Shown piece by piece: positions 18,244-29,624 of a stretch of DNA of 64,000 nucleotides. Numbering within the stretch: position 1 is the stretch's first letter; each line of letters starts with the position of its first letter. The position numbers and the translations under genes are program-made. Source of the stretch: Catenulispora sp. GP43 (GTDB lineage: Bacteria; Actinomycetota; Actinomycetes; Streptomycetales; Catenulisporaceae); NCBI RefSeq assembly GCF_041260665.1, contig NZ_JBGCCT010000037.1, positions 1 through 64,000 on the forward strand, in the 5' to 3' direction. A model generated the notes under the pieces. It had not been told where the DNA came from. It did not search any database and saw only the letters and a list, made by a program, of their open reading frames with translations.

Positions 18244-21200
18244 GTGCTGCTGCGTCTGACCTATCTCGCCGTCACGAACGCCTTCGCAGTCCTGCGGCTG
18301 TTGCCGATGAGCGACCGGGACAAGGACGCGGAGATCTTGGCGCTGCGTCATCGTGCGCCACGAGGCGCTGTTGAACCGAGTGGAGATGGAAGGGCTCCAC
18401 CGTCGGCCTGTCGCAGCAGGTCGGTGAAGCTGGGGGCAGCCTGACCCGGGGGACGACGGGAAGGGTGGGAGCAGCCCCGACAACGACGGGACGCGTCGGC
18501 ACTACCGGACGGCGCGGGTCCGGCTAGCGAGATCGGAAGGTGTACGAGAGGAACCGTTGTTGTAAAGCCCTTCAAGAGAGCCACCAGCTCGAACCCGGTG
18601 GATCTGGGCTGGTATGCAGTGCGCACCCGGGCGTTTCGGCGTGTCGGGGAACTCCTGGGCTGGTTGGTGACGCTGGTCGGGAGGCCATGGTGAAAGTCTG
18701 CGGCGTAGCCATGGCGATGCTGCTGGGGCATAGATGGGCACCTCACCGATCGATCGGTTCGCAGTGAACGTGGGAACCGCTGTCTGGCTCCCGTCCCGCG
18801 CTCCAGCCAGGAGTGCGAGGTTCGGGAAGGTGCGTGGTCGGCCGAAGGCCGGAACAGCGGGGCGGAGTGCCCGTAGTAGTCGGAGTCCGGGAAAGCCGGT
18901 CACAGGGCGAAGGGGCACAGCGGATTCACGCATGTTCGGCACCTGCAATGGGAGGAGTCTTCGGTGAACACCGGGGAACCGCTGTCTTGGCCCGATCCTT
19001 TCGAGGCCGAGCGGCGGGTACTGCGGATGCAGGCCAAACTGCACCAGTGGGCGGCCGGCGATTCAGGTCGCCGGTTCGACGATCTGTTCAACCTCGTTGC
19101 CGACCCGGCTTTCCTCGTCACGGCGTGGGAGCGGGTCCGGAGTAACCAGGGCGCGCGCACAGCGGGTATCGACCGGGTCAAGCCGCGGTTCGTCAGGCCG
19201 GAGGAGAGCATCGCCTTCCTGGCGGAGTTGCGGGAGCAGTTGAAGACTCGGTCGTTTCGGCCGCTGCCGGTGCGGCAGGTGATGATTCCCAAGGGCAATG
19301 GCAAAGTCAGAGCACTGGGTATTCCAACCGCCGCCGACCGGTGCGTGCAAGCAGCCCTGAAGCTGGTCCTGGAACCGATTTTCGAGGCGGACTTCAAGCC
19401 GGTCAGCTACGGCTTCCGCCCCAAACGTCGGGCGCAGGACGCGATCGCCGAGATCCACTACTTCGGGTCCCACACCTACCGGTGGGTGTTCGAGGCGGAC
19501 ATCACGGCGTGCTTCGATGAGATCGACCACGTGGCCCTGATGGACCGGGTGCGTGGCCGGATCGGAGACAAGCGCGTCCTGCTGCTGGTCAAGGCGTTCC
19601 TTAAGGCCGGAATCATGGTCCGGGACGGCACGGTCGGCGATTCGGTGACCGGCACTCCGCAAGGGGGGATCCTCTCGCCTCTGCTCGCCAACATCGCACT
19701 ATCGGTGCTGGACGAGCACTTCTGCGCAAAATGGGACGCACATGTCACCTACCAGCGCAGATGGGAGCACCGCAGACGCGGCGGCGCCACCTATCGGATC
19801 GTCCGCTACGCGGACGACTTCGTCATCATGGTGGACGGCGATCGACATCATGCGGACGCGCTCTGGGACGAAGTCGCGGACGTTCTGGCCCCGATGGGGC
19901 TGCGGCTGTCCGTGCAGAAGACGAGGGTCTGCCATATCGATGAGGGGTTCGATTTCCTCGGGTTCCACATCCAGCGGCGCACCAAGGCGGGAACGAACCG
20001 TAAGTACGTCTACACCTACCCGTCAAAGAAGGCGCTGGCCTCGATCGTCGGGAAAGTGCGCGTGCTGACGAACAGCGCACGCAACGAATCGCTCGTCGAC
20101 CTGCTGCGCCAGCTCAACCCGGCATTGCAGGGATGGTGCAACTACTTCCGGCACGCCGTGTCCACCGGCACGTTCAGCTACCTGGACCACTACGCGTGGC
20201 ACCGGGTGACCCGCTGGCTGCTCAAGCGGCACAAAGGCCTGACGTGGAAACAGTTGTACCGGCGCTTCATGACCGCCCGGCCATGGCAGCGTCTGACGGA
20301 GGACGGGATCGTATTATTCAGCCCACAGAAGGTTCCGATCACTCGGTATCGATGGCGGGCGACGCGAATCCCAAGCCCCTGGGCGGGCATTCCCAGCGCA
20401 ACCGTCTGACCCACCGGGAATCCGTGGAGCGCCGGATGCGCGGAGACGTGCATGTCCGGTGCGGAGGGCGGGTCCGGGAAACGGACTGGCGGCAACGCCA
20501 GCACCGCGCCCGGGCCCGACCCCTACAGCTCGCGGTCCTGCAGCGGCAGCTGGGTTCGAACAGGGCCAAGTTCGCCCCCGAGGACCGCGCCTTCCTTGCA
20601 GCGCTGCTCAAGCCCCTGCCCCGCGGCTCACTTCGTCGGCTGCATCTGATCGTCAGCCCGGACACGGTGTTGCGATGGCACCGCGATCTGCTGCGCCGAC
20701 GCCATGCGAACACCTGCCGGCCCCAGCGAACGGGACGCCCGCGTACGATTGCCTCGATCCGGCGACTGGTGCTGCGCTTGGTCCGCGAGAATCCGAGTTG
20801 GGGTCATCGCCGAGTCCATGGCGAACTAGCCACCTTGGGCATCAAGATCGCGGCCTCAACCGTCTGGGAGATCCTCAAGGACGAGGGCCTCAACCCGGCA
20901 CCGGAGCGCACCGCCACCACCTGGGCCGCGTTCCTGCGCAGCCAGGCCGACGCGCTGCTGGCGTGCGACTTCATCGAGACGGTCACACTGACCGGGCAGC
21001 GGCAGTACATCCTGACCGTTATCGAACACAGCACCCGGCGGGTGCGCGTGCTGGGCACCGCAGCGCATCCCACCGCCGCCTGGGTCACCCAGGCGGCACG
21101 GAACTTAGTCATGGATCTCGAAGACGCCTGCGCCATGGTCAAGTACCTGATCCGGGACCGGGACGCGAAGTTCCCGCCACTGTTCGACGAGATCCTCGCA

Positions 21201-21515
21201 CAGACCGGGATCCAGGTCGTGCTCAGCGGCATCCGTGTGCCGCGGATGAACTCGGTCATGGAGCGGTGGGTGCAGACCTGCCGCCACGAGCTGCTGGACC
21301 GCACCTTGATCTGGAACCAACGTCACCTGCTGCACGCCCTACACGAATACGAGGCCCACTACAACAGCCACCGCGCTCACCAAGCGATGCAGCAGGCCGC
21401 ACCACTGCGTGCAGTGCCCCCACCGATCACCGACCCGCGGCACACCACCGACCTCGACATCCGCCGACACGACCGACTCGGCGGCATCATCCACGAGTAC
21501 CAACACGCAGCCTGA
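18244..21515 (+). CDS. rve transposase split by a group II intron (exons 18244-18352 and 20527-21515)
   Basis: Exon 1 (GTG 18244) encodes VLLRLTYLAVTNAFAVLRLL through LALRH and ends one base into a codon. Exon 2 supplies the remaining two bases (c + ag = Gln) and continues LAVLQRQLGSNRAKF without interruption to the TGA ending at 21515. Spliced, this gives 365 residues, the normal length for the two uninterrupted copies here. The core has all three acidic residues: [17 protein letters not shown] and RMNSVMERWV. Unlike its decayed sister at 6014, every codon is intact, so transposase activity would depend on splicing. Coordinates span the intron. Confidence 0.88.
18964..20409 (+). CDS. ltrA: group II intron reverse transcriptase/maturase
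   Basis: 481 residues from GTG 18964 with ggaggag about 8-14 bases upstream. RT blocks are in order: RPLPVRQVMIPKGNGKVRAL, PVSYGFRPKRRAQDAIAEI, WVFEADITACFDEIDH (catalytic Asp), GTPQGGILSPLLANIAL, and YADD at about residue 283 (catalytic Asp pair). A thumb/maturase region follows (NPALQGWCNYFRHA). No HNH endonuclease domain follows the maturase part, as in endonuclease-lacking intron classes. The protein would help the intron RNA fold and splice and would copy it into new sites. The frame is intact, with no sign of decay. Confidence 0.94.
   Translation: MNTGEPLSWPDPFEAERRVLRMQAKLHQWAAGDSGRRFDDLFNLVADPAFLVTAWERVRSNQGARTAGIDRVKPRFVRPEESIAFLAELREQLKTRSFRPLPVRQVMIPKGNGKVRALGIPTAADRCVQAALKLVLEPIFEADFKPVSYGFRPKRRAQDAIAEIHYFGSHTYRWVFEADITACFDEIDHVALMDRVRGRIGDKRVLLLVKAFLKAGIMVRDGTVGDSVTGTPQGGILSPLLANIALSVLDEHFCAKWDAHVTYQRRWEHRRRGGATYRIVRYADDFVIMVDGDRHHADALWDEVADVLAPMGLRLSVQKTRVCHIDEGFDFLGFHIQRRTKAGTNRKYVYTYPSKKALASIVGKVRVLTNSARNESLVDLLRQLNPALQGWCNYFRHAVSTGTFSYLDHYAWHRVTRWLLKRHKGLTWKQLYRRFMTARPWQRLTEDGIVLFSPQKVPITRYRWRATRIPSPWAGIPSATV
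20429..20462 (+). ncRNA. group II intron domain V
   Basis: 34 bases fold exactly as domain V: an 8-bp lower helix (GCGCCGGA with TCCGGTGC), a two-base TG bulge, a 6-bp upper helix (TGCGCG with CGTGCA) and a GAGA tetraloop of the GNRA class. The catalytic triad position reads CGC. This is the metal-binding heart of the ribozyme and is fully intact. Confidence 0.9.
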
Positions 21516-21777
21516 CCTGCCTGGATGACATTATCGGCAGGCGCAATGCTGATCTTCATCGACCTGGTCTCATGAGCCTGCCATCCGAGATCGGCCCAGG
21601 CGCGACCCCAGACGTTACGGATGACGCGCCGGCCGTCGGCTAAGGTGGAAACAACCAAAATGCCCTAAATGGGCGGAGAACTCGATTATAAAGGAACTGT
21701 TCTAGAGCGCGCCTCAAGCGGTCCAACGCGCACCTTCCTCCCAGGAAGATCAGTCCCAGCAGGAAGGCGAGGTCGAC

Positions 21778-22218
21778 ATGAACAAAGTCTTCGCTGCCGT
21801 CACTGCGACGGCAGCACTGATACTGCCTGGATGTGGGAGCAGCTCCGCACCCAGGACAATAGGAAGCCCTGCCCCGACACAGTCCATACTGACGTCTTCG
21901 AGCACGGTCAAGGCTAAGTCGATCGTCGGCCCGGCGCGTCTGTCCGGCGACGATCTGACCGTATCCGTACACGTCGCCTGGTCGGGATGCGAACAGAAGC
22001 CAACCCTGGCAGCAGCTGAGACGTCGACGCTGGTCCAGCTCACGCTGACCACAGTCGACAGGTCTGCGCCCGGCGTCGTCTGTCCGCAGATCGCTCGCAT
22101 CGGCTGGGCGTCCGTCACACTCGGCCACCCACTGGGCAACCGGCCCCTCGAGGACACGCTCACGGGAGCCCTCGTCGGCCACTCGGCACCCTCGGGAACC
22201 CCGCCCACCGATCCGTAA
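21778..22218 (+). CDS. small lipoprotein of unknown function
   Basis: 146 residues, ATG 21778 with aggaagg upstream. A signal peptide ends in the lipobox ILPGC (Cys at about residue 19). The mature part starts with a Ser/Pro/Thr-rich linker, then a short domain (KSIVGPARLSGDDLTVSVHV, TLVQLTLTTVDR, WASVTLGHPLGNRPLEDTL) with two further Cys residues (WSGC, GVVC) that could form a disulfide. It sits alone between the intron-bearing IS and the sedolisin gene, in the same orientation as the latter but about 470 bases away. I do not recognise a family. Confidence 0.72.
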   Translation: MNKVFAAVTATAALILPGCGSSSAPRTIGSPAPTQSILTSSSTVKAKSIVGPARLSGDDLTVSVHVAWSGCEQKPTLAAAETSTLVQLTLTTVDRSAPGVVCPQIARIGWASVTLGHPLGNRPLEDTLTGALVGHSAPSGTPPTDP

Positions 22219-22342
22219 CTCCGATACGTGACCCGTCCGCCGTTCAGCGCAATGGACCGCGTCAAAAGCCCAGCACCTGAGGTGGATTATATGACCCCTA
22301 ACTATATGGACACTTCCGGTGGAAACAGCGACCGCAGTGAGA

Positions 22343-22362
22343 CATTAGTAAATATCCTAATG
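22343..22362. repeat. AT-rich inverted repeat upstream of the sedolisin gene
   Basis: CATTAG and CTAATG flank an eight-base loop, in a locally AT-rich part of the 470-base gap before the protease gene. It could be an operator or part of the promoter region; nothing else is seen in 22219-22688. Confidence 0.3.
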
Positions 22363-22688
22363 CAATACGCGCTGTAGGACGCTCTTTATCGCCACAGCGC
22401 GCCTGGCACGACCGCTATCGCCCTTCGTCACAGAACGCCCATTGGGTCGCCACGACGTCTGAGCGTTCCTCGCGTGTACAACAGCACGATGAAGCACAAC
22501 GGCACGGCCGGATCAGGATCCGTAACACCCATGGCGGCGGACATCGCGGCATCTCAACCCGCCGATTGCTGACTCGCACGGCCCCGTGCAACGCCTCTCC
22601 TATCCCCGGGCTGATCCACCCCTACCACCAGGTGGCCCGCGCCAAAATTTCACGCCATCTCCCCACGTATCGAGAGGGAACCACCACA

Positions 22689-24791
22689 GTGAAGATCAGC
22701 TCACGCCTGCGCGCGTTCGCGTGCCTGGCGACAGCCGTCGCCGTAGGCGGCGCGCTCGCGATCGGCACCGCGACCGGGGCGATCGCCTCCACGGCGCAGT
22801 CGTCATCCGCGACGATCTCGGCGGCAGCGGCCATGATCACCGCCGAGACAGCGGGCTCCGCGCATGCTTCGCAGCCCGCGCCCTCAACCGCGAATCAGGG
22901 CTCCACCCACGCCTGCCCGGCTGTGATCATGGTCGGCCACGAGTACTGCTTCGCGCTCAAGCGCAACGGGATCCACAATTCCTTGGCCTCGGCGTCACCG
23001 GCTTCCATCCCTTCCGGCGTCGGTTACGGGCCCTCCCAGCTGCAGTCGGCCTACAACCTGACTTCGGCCTCCGCCTCCGACGGCGCCGGGCGGACCATCG
23101 CGATCGTCGACGCGTACGACGACGCGAACGCGGCGAGCGACCTGGCCGCGTACCGGTCCGCCGCCGGCCTGCCCGCAGCCAACTTCAAGAAGGTGAATCA
23201 GACCGGGGCCGCCTCGCCGCTGCCCTCCGCCCCGCCGGCCAACGACGACTGGACCCTTGAGGAGTCGCTCGACTTGGACATGGCCTCAGCGATCTGCCCG
23301 CTGTGCAACATCGTCCTGGTCGAGGCGAACAACGACTCCGGCAACGGGCTCTTCATCGCCCAGAACGCCGCCGCCAGCCTGGCCGGATACGTATCGAATT
23401 CCTGGGGTGGCACCGAGTCCTCCACCGAGCCGTCGATGGACTCCTCCTACTTCACCCACGCCTCGGGCATCGTCACCACCGTGTCCGCGGGCGACTCGGA
23501 CTACGGCGTCAGCTACCCCGCGACCTCCCCGAAGGTGGTCTCGGTCGGCGGGACCAGCCTGAGCCCGGCCTTGAACTCGCGGGGCTGGACCGAATCGGTC
23601 TGGAATACCACGACGGGTTCAGAGGGCACCGGCTCCGGCTGCTCGGCCTACGAGGCCCGGCCCTCCTGGCAGACCGCCCTGAACCTGCCCGCCGGCTGCA
23701 CCAACCGGATCGACAATGACGTCGCCGCCGACGCCGACCCGGCCACCGGCGCCGCCGTCTATGACACCGCCAACGGCAACGCCGGCTGGAACGAGGTCGG
23801 TGGCACCAGCGTCTCCTCCCCGATGGTCGCGGCCATGTTCGCGCTCGCCGGTAACGCCGGCGCCAGCCCGGCACAGGACATCTACCAGCACACCAGCAAC
23901 TTCTTCGATGTCACCGCCGGCAACAACGGCACATGCAGCCCCGCCTACCTATGTACCGCCGAAACCGGCTACGACGGCCCCACCGGCATCGGAACCCCGA
24001 ACGGCGTCGCCGGCCTGCAGACCGGCAACAGCAGTACCGATACGGTCTCCGTCACCGAACCGGGCAACCAAACCTCGACAGTGCACACCGTCATCAGCAC
24101 CCTGCAGATGAAGGCCACGGACTCCATGGGCAAGGCGCTGACCTACTCGGCCAACGGGCTCCCGGCCGGCCTGTCGATCAGCGCCTCCGGCGCCATCACC
24201 GGCACCCCGACCACAGCCGGCACCTCCACCGTGACCGTAACCGCCTCCTCCGGCACCGCCTCCGGAACGACCTCCTTCACCTGGACGGTCAACCCCTCCG
24301 GCGGTGGCGGCTGCGCCGCAGCCCAGCTGCTCGGCAACCCCGGCTTCGAGACCGGCTCGGCCTCACCGTGGTCCATGACCGCCGGCGTGCTGAACAACAA
24401 CATCCTCTCCGAGCCGGCCCACTCTGGTAGCTGGGACGCGTGGCTGGACGGCTACGGCACCACCCACACCGACACCCTGGCGCAGAAGGTGAGCATCCCC
24501 GCCACCTGCAAGACGGCGAACTCCTCCTTCTGGCTGCACATCAACACCAGCGAGAGGACCACCACCACGGCCCTCGACACCCTCAAGGTCCAGGTGCTCA
24601 GCTCCTCCGGTACGGTGCTCGGCACGCTCGCGACCTACAGCAACCTCAACGCCAACAACGGCTACACCCAGCACTCCTTCAGCCTGGCCAGCTACATCGG
24701 CCAGACCATCACCCTGAAGTTCACCGGCAGCGAGAACGCCTCGCTGCCGACGTCGTTCGTCGTCGACGACACGACTCTGAACGTGAACTGA
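22689..24791 (+). CDS. secreted sedolisin (S53) peptidase with Ig-like and C-terminal beta-sandwich domains
   Basis: 700 residues from GTG 22689, with gagaggga about 12 bases upstream. A Sec signal peptide is followed by an alanine/serine-rich stretch and a Cys-containing segment ([17 protein letters not shown]). The catalytic domain (about residues 110-440) has the S53 Glu/Asp pair in [16 protein letters not shown] and the nucleophile region [13 protein letters not shown]. The usual large pro-domain is short or absent. It is followed by a putative Ig domain ([18 protein letters not shown]) and a C-terminal jelly-roll domain starting near [10 protein letters not shown], of the kind that binds substrate or ligand. 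Sedolisins are active at acid pH, so this is probably an extracellular scavenging protease. Confidence 0.88.
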   Translation: MKISSRLRAFACLATAVAVGGALAIGTATGAIASTAQSSSATISAAAAMITAETAGSAHASQPAPSTANQGSTHACPAVIMVGHEYCFALKRNGIHNSLASASPASIPSGVGYGPSQLQSAYNLTSASASDGAGRTIAIVDAYDDANAASDLAAYRSAAGLPAANFKKVNQTGAASPLPSAPPANDDWTLEESLDLDMASAICPLCNIVLVEANNDSGNGLFIAQNAAASLAGYVSNSWGGTESSTEPSMDSSYFTHASGIVTTVSAGDSDYGVSYPATSPKVVSVGGTSLSPALNSRGWTESVWNTTTGSEGTGSGCSAYEARPSWQTALNLPAGCTNRIDNDVAADADPATGAAVYDTANGNAGWNEVGGTSVSSPMVAAMFALAGNAGASPAQDIYQHTSNFFDVTAGNNGTCSPAYLCTAETGYDGPTGIGTPNGVAGLQTGNSSTDTVSVTEPGNQTSTVHTVISTLQMKATDSMGKALTYSANGLPAGLSISASGAITGTPTTAGTSTVTVTASSGTASGTTSFTWTVNPSGGGGCAAAQLLGNPGFETGSASPWSMTAGVLNNNILSEPAHSGSWDAWLDGYGTTHTDTLAQKVSIPATCKTANSSFWLHINTSERTTTTALDTLKVQVLSSSGTVLGTLATYSNLNANNGYTQHSFSLASYIGQTITLKFTGSENASLPTSFVVDDTTLNVN

Positions 24792-24868
24792 CTCATGTCC
24801 CCCACGCCGTTCAGCGCCGCCTGAGTTCGATACTCCGAAATGGCCCCGTTACGGCCGTTGGTCGGGCT

Positions 24869-24885
24869 CCACTCGATTCGAGTGG
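24869..24885 (+). terminator. hairpin downstream of the sedolisin gene
   Basis: CCACTCGA and TCGAGTGG form a perfect 8-bp inverted repeat around one base, 78 bases after the protease stop. There is no T tract, and the loop of one base would open some of the stem. The remaining sequence to 25193 shows no gene. Confidence 0.35.
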
Positions 24886-25193
24886 GACCTGATGGCCTAC
24901 GGTATTCGAACGTGGTCCTGAACTGGTTGGCACAGAATGGCACCTGCGGTCGAGTTCGGGGACGGTCCGGGAAGGGACGTCATGGCATCGGCTGACAGGG
25001 TACGGCTCGGTCCGGCATAGCATGTAGAAACGCCATACAAAGACCCTTAGACGCGGCTACGGATCAGAAGGTTACTGACCTTTAAGGGGTGGTGTCGTCG
25101 AGGGCTGACAGTTGTCCGGTCTGGCAGTACGCCTGTTGTGTGAGATATGCGCAAGGTGGCGGGTTGACCGCCGAGCGTAGAGCGCAGCGGGAG

Positions 25194-26397
25194 CCTGTAG
25201 GGCTCGGAAATACGATCGGGCCTGTGACCTGGGCGCGGCTGGCCTGTGGTTGTCGAGCTGCGATCCTGGCCTGATGTTCTTGTCGCTTGCGTATCGTGCA
25301 ACCCGCCGTGTTCTGGGTTCCGTGGCGGTCTTGTTTCGCAGTGACGTGTCCAAGGACGCTGAGCTGCTGGTGCTGCGCCACGAGAATGCAGTCCTGCGCC
25401 GTCAAATCCACAGAGTCCGTTACGAGTCGGTCGACCGGTTCTGGTTCGCGGCCCTCTCATCGCTGATCCCGCGTCGGCGTTGGCCTCAGGTGTTCCCGGT
25501 CAGCCCGGCGACGGTGTTGGCCTGGCACCGCCAGCTGGTCGCCCGCAAGTGGGACTACAGCGCCCGGTGGAAACCCGGCAGGCCACCGACCGCCACAGCA
25601 GCCAAGAAGCTCGTGCTGACCATGGCGAAGGACAATCCGATGTGGGGACATCGCCACATCCAGGGCGAACTGGTCAAGCTCGGCCACCAGATCGCCTCCT
25701 CGACGGTGTGGGAGATCCTGCACGCGGCCGGGTTGGATCCGGCACCGCGGCGTTCGGGCCCGACATGGAAGCAGTTCCTCACCGCCCAAGCCCACGGCAT
25801 CCTCGCGATCGACTTCGTGCATGTAGACACGATCGGATTGAAACGGCTGTACGCCCTGATCCTCATCGAGCACGGAACCCGCCGGGCCCACCTGGCCGGG
25901 GTGACCGCCCATCCGACTGGAGAGTGGACAACCCAGGCCGCCCGCAACGTCCTGATCGACCTGGCCGAGCAGGGAAAGAAGATCAAGTTCCTGATCCGGG
26001 ATCGCGACACCAAGTTCACCGACGGCTTCGACGCCGTGTTCGCCGACGAGGGAGTCCGCATCCTGAAGAGTCCGCCCCGAGCCCCTCGATCGAACGCGAT
26101 CTGCGAAAGGGCCATCGGGGAACTACGACGCGAACTGCTCGACCGGATGCTGATCATCAACGAAGACCACCTGCGCCGCACCTTGACGACCTATCTCGCC
26201 CACCGGAACGAGGCCAGACCGCACCGCGGGCTCGACCAGCTGACCCCGACCCAAGCCGAGACCGGCCCGCCAACGCCGATCAACCTCGCCAACTACCGAA
26301 TCCGCCGGAAGGCCATCCTCGGCGGACTCACCCACGAGTACCAAATCGCCGCCTGACCGCAGGTCAACCCCCGATTCGTATTTCCGAGCCCCACAGG
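25194..26397 (+). mobile_element. rve-type insertion sequence, intact
   Basis: Inverted ends cctgtRgggctcggaaatac lie at 25194 and, reversed, at 26397, extending inward with only small differences. They bracket one full transposase gene, total 1204 bp. No target duplication is visible; the right side was later hit by an IS701-like element. Confidence 0.82.
25274..26356 (+). CDS. integrase-core (rve) transposase, intact
   Basis: 360 residues from ATG 25274 (MFLSLAYRATRRVLG). The short hydrophobic N-terminus and the segment AELLVLRHENAVLRRQI are typical of this group, followed by a helix-turn-helix region (VSPATVLAWHRQLVARKW, then MWGHRHIQGELVKLGH). The DDE core is complete: LAIDFVHVDTI, FLIRDRDTKF and RSNAICERAIGELRREL. 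It ends GGLTHEYQIAA. It moves the 25194-26397 element by cutting and joining at its ends, and the frame is undamaged. Confidence 0.9.
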   Translation: MFLSLAYRATRRVLGSVAVLFRSDVSKDAELLVLRHENAVLRRQIHRVRYESVDRFWFAALSSLIPRRRWPQVFPVSPATVLAWHRQLVARKWDYSARWKPGRPPTATAAKKLVLTMAKDNPMWGHRHIQGELVKLGHQIASSTVWEILHAAGLDPAPRRSGPTWKQFLTAQAHGILAIDFVHVDTIGLKRLYALILIEHGTRRAHLAGVTAHPTGEWTTQAARNVLIDLAEQGKKIKFLIRDRDTKFTDGFDAVFADEGVRILKSPPRAPRSNAICERAIGELRRELLDRMLIINEDHLRRTLTTYLAHRNEARPHRGLDQLTPTQAETGPPTPINLANYRIRRKAILGGLTHEYQIAA

Positions 26398-26400
26398 GTC

Positions 26401-27903
26401 CCTCGTGTTTCGCGCTTCTAGATGATCATGTTCCGGCTGCGGCCCAGGCCAGCAGTACGGCCCGGGTTTCTTCGGGGGGCCAGGTCAGGGCGTGGACCCC
26501 GAAATCTCGAGGCGATGATGACACGCCGGAGCTTGACCGTCATGTCCTCGAAGGACGGTTCAGTCTTGGTCCGGTACCACGGTGAGCGGGCACGGCGTTC
26601 GGCAGCAACGTTCGGGGTGTGGCCGGCGGTGGCGTACCAGACGGTGACCAGCGACAGGCAGATCATGCCGAACGGGACGGTGCGCTCGACGGCCTTCTTG
26701 ACGCGGTTGCGGGCCTCGCCCACGCCAAGGGTCTGCCGGGCGTCGGAGAACGCGACTTCGATGCACCAACGCGCCGCGTAGCGCGCGACGGGTTCTTCAG
26801 GGCTGGAGGTCAGGTCGGTAGTGACCAGCGGCAGCCCGTAACCTCGGTCGTCCTTTTCCTTCGTGCGGGGTTTGTCGTCGCGGACCAGGATCACGCGCAC
26901 GCTGCGGCTGTGAAAGGACCCGTACCACAGGCACGGGGTGTCGCAGAGCTCGACGACATCATCGCGGCCGTAGCGCCGCACGGTCGTCGTGCGCCAGGTC
27001 TTCGTCTTGGCCAGGTCGCCGGGGGTGCCGATCCGCTCGCCTTTGGTCCGGGGCCGCCCGGAGCGCCCGGTGCGCGGGGTGGCAGTTCATGCAGCACCGA
27101 GGTGACTTTCAGCCGGGATGTCCAGGTGATCTGCGGGTCCAAGCCGCGAAGGTGCTCCCCGACGTATGCGGCGTCCCCGACCACGTGGATTGTCCGGTTC
27201 GGATAGCGTGCCGCGATGAGTTCTGCCAGCTCGCGGGCGTAAGCGATCTTCCCGGTGCGCCGGGGACGCCAGAGTCGGGCCAGGATCGGCAGGCATACCG
27301 GCCGGGAGCAGAACGGCAGGTCCACGACGATCCCGGCGATCACCCAGCAGTTGCCGAACCCGATCGGCTTGGGACCCTTCGCGGCTCCGTCGTGATGCCA
27401 GGCGGTGCCGAACACCTTCTTCCCAGCCCGTTTGAACAGGGTGTCGTCGACCACGACGACGATCGGGATATCCGTGGCGAGCAGCAGCATCACGATCAGG
27501 TCGGTCATCGCCAGGCCGGCTTCGTCGGCGCACCAGCGCGCGGCGGCGAAGAACCGGTGGGCACGGGCGTGGTGCCAGGAGTGTTCCAGCCCTGCGCCCA
27601 GTAGCATCCCGCAGACCGTGCGCCGACGAGTCTGCGCGACCAAGCCGATCACCAGACCGCTGAAGGTGCGGTACCCCGGAGCAGTGAAACAGGTGCGGAA
27701 TCCGGACAACAAGACGGTCAGCGTGGGTATGTTCGGTGTTGGGAGCATCGGCGGCTCACTCTCTTACGAGGGCGAATCAGATACCGCCGATGCTCCTTCT
27801 GTCGTGGCCGCCGTTCCCGGCGAAGCCATCTAAACCACTCGAACCGGTCGATCAGTGTCGCAGTCGACCAGCAAAACAGTCTTCAAAAGTGCGAAACACG
27901 AGG
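26401..27903 (-). mobile_element. IS701-like element with 4-bp target duplication
   Basis: Inverted ends cctcgtgtttcgc at 26401-26413 and 27891-27903 are followed by cTT-containing sequence on each side. The four bases GGTC occur directly outside both ends (26397-26400 and 27904-27907), a target duplication of the size known for IS701. It lies immediately against the right end of the neighbouring rve element. Confidence 0.82.
26418..27748 (-). pseudogene. IS701-family transposase, frameshifted
   Basis: The N-terminal part (MLPTPNIPTLTVLLSG, from 27748) holds the first catalytic Asp in IPIVVVVDDTLFKRAGKK and the second in IHVVGDAAYVGEHL. Near 27070-27080 the frame shifts; the other frame resumes as a region ending RRYGRDDVVELCD and carries the catalytic Glu in ARWCIEVAFSDARQTLG. 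One missing base, or two extra, in the run gcgcgggg explains it. Together the parts make about 440 residues, the normal length. Whether the shift is mutation or is bypassed cannot be told from sequence. Confidence 0.82.
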
Positions 27904-27907
27904 GGTC

Positions 27908-28381
27908 CGGGCCTGCACGCTCAAGGGCCGGGAAACGGCTGAGACCAGGACGTGGCGGCCTGGTGTGAGCGTCGCCGCAATTCACCGGCCCTTGCGTCGG
28001 CGCAATTCGCCGGGTTCGACCCGTGTCTGAAGCTGCTCGATCTTGCTCTCCGTGGTGCCCGCGGAGGACTCGGGGGACTTGCTCGGTGGTTCCCGGGCGA
28101 ATCAATCGCCGCTACGCCGTTCGGAGCGCCCGCGGATCGCCAACCAGACCAGTCAGGTCAGCTCCCTGACACTGCAGACCACGCCCGACATCGACCTCAC
28201 GGGACTACGAGGCCCAGACCCCGGAGCAGGACGCCGCGATCGCCATCCGGCTGACGCCACTGCCGGACAACGGCCCGGCCGGCCAGCTGTTCGACGAAGA
28301 GGGAACCCGGTCCGCCATCGATCCACGATGGGCAAGGCGCGAACGCGACGTGGCTTCGACCAGTGGACTTCGATCAAGCCT
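27908..28381. other. gene-free debris between IS701-like element and tRNA fragment
   Basis: No coding frame with recognisable content is present. Short open stretches on both strands have no start sites or familiar motifs. The stretch leads directly into the tRNA-Lys 3' half. Confidence 0.5.
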
Positions 28382-28424
28382 CTCTTAATCCGCGGGTTCG
28401 GGGTTCAAGTCCCTGGCGGCACCA
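28382..28424 (+). other. 3' half of a tRNA-Lys(CUU) gene (attachment-site remnant)
   Basis: The bases CTCTTAATCC begin at the anticodon loop (anticodon CTT) and continue through the variable loop, the T arm with GGTTCAAGTCC and the acceptor strand to CCA at 28421-28424. The 5' half is missing: the sequence upstream does not pair with the acceptor strand. A 3' tRNA half is the classical scar left by site-specific integration of plasmids or phages. Confidence 0.75.
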
Positions 28425-28621
28425 GGGCGATATAAGGCAGCACCGGCGGCGATGAGGGCGCCCGACAGGATCGTCGCGCCGATCGGACTGCGCTGCAGGC
28501 ATCCGGTGAACGCCGAGCACTGGTCGAAGGCCATCGTCTTTTGGATCGCGTTAAGGGTGACGAACCCGACGATCAGCGACAGGGCGTTGAGCCCGCGATC
28601 GACCGTGGGGTGGCACGCCAT
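28385..28621 (-). CDS. small two-helix membrane protein, end altered by tRNA fragment
   Basis: 78 residues from ATG 28621 (MACHPTVDRGLNALSL). Two membrane helices are visible: ALSLIVGFVTLNAI and IGATILSGALIAAGAALY. The last residues (DLNPEPAD) are antisense to the tRNA-Lys fragment, so the natural C-terminus was probably lost at the integration junction. No clear ribosome site is seen. Upstream on the same strand, another frame ends AIPRWLREHPTETE at about 28650, probably the tail of a neighbouring lost gene. Function unknown. Confidence 0.4.
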   Translation of the reverse strand: MACHPTVDRGLNALSLIVGFVTLNAIQKTMAFDQCSAFTGCLQRSPIGATILSGALIAAGAALYRPGAARDLNPEPAD

Positions 28622-28937
28622 GAGCTGTGCCGCTGACTCGCTATTCGGTTTCGGTGGGGTGTTCGCGGAGCCATCGCGGGATGGCGAGGAGTACTTCTGG
28701 TTTGGCATTGCTGGAGGGCTCGAGCGTGTGGGACGTCGACGACGAACTCGTACTCGACCTCGAGAGGCTCGGATCGTCGGCTCTTACTGATCGTTGGTGG
28801 TGGCGTCAGCTCGATGCCCGCTTCGCGCCAGGTCTGACATGCGGAAATGCAACATCCGAAGCGTCGCCGGTTGGAGGTCGCCTCGAGTTCGCGCGCCGAA
28901 AAAAACCCAATGACCTGCGGAAATACGTCGCAGGTTC

Positions 28938-29624
<687 letters not shown>

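Larger units (their letters stand above)
18353..20526 (+). mobile_element. complete bacterial group II intron
   Basis: The 5' end is GTGCGCC at 18353 (consensus GUGYG) and the 3' end is CCCTAC at 20521-20526. Domain V is fully readable (20429-20462). The terminal stretch fits domain VI, with an unpaired A at 20519, eight bases from the 3' end, as the branch point. GGTGACGC at 18666-18673 can pair along all eight bases (one G-U) with the last eight bases of the 5' exon, GCGTCATC, giving an EBS1/IBS1 candidate. One reverse-transcriptase gene is inside. Exact excision restores the host transposase frame, which fixes both boundaries. Confidence 0.9.

Noticed and set aside
18540-18960. Short open frames in the 5' part of the group II intron
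   Set aside because: This is domain I-III RNA upstream of the RT gene; frames lack ribosome sites.
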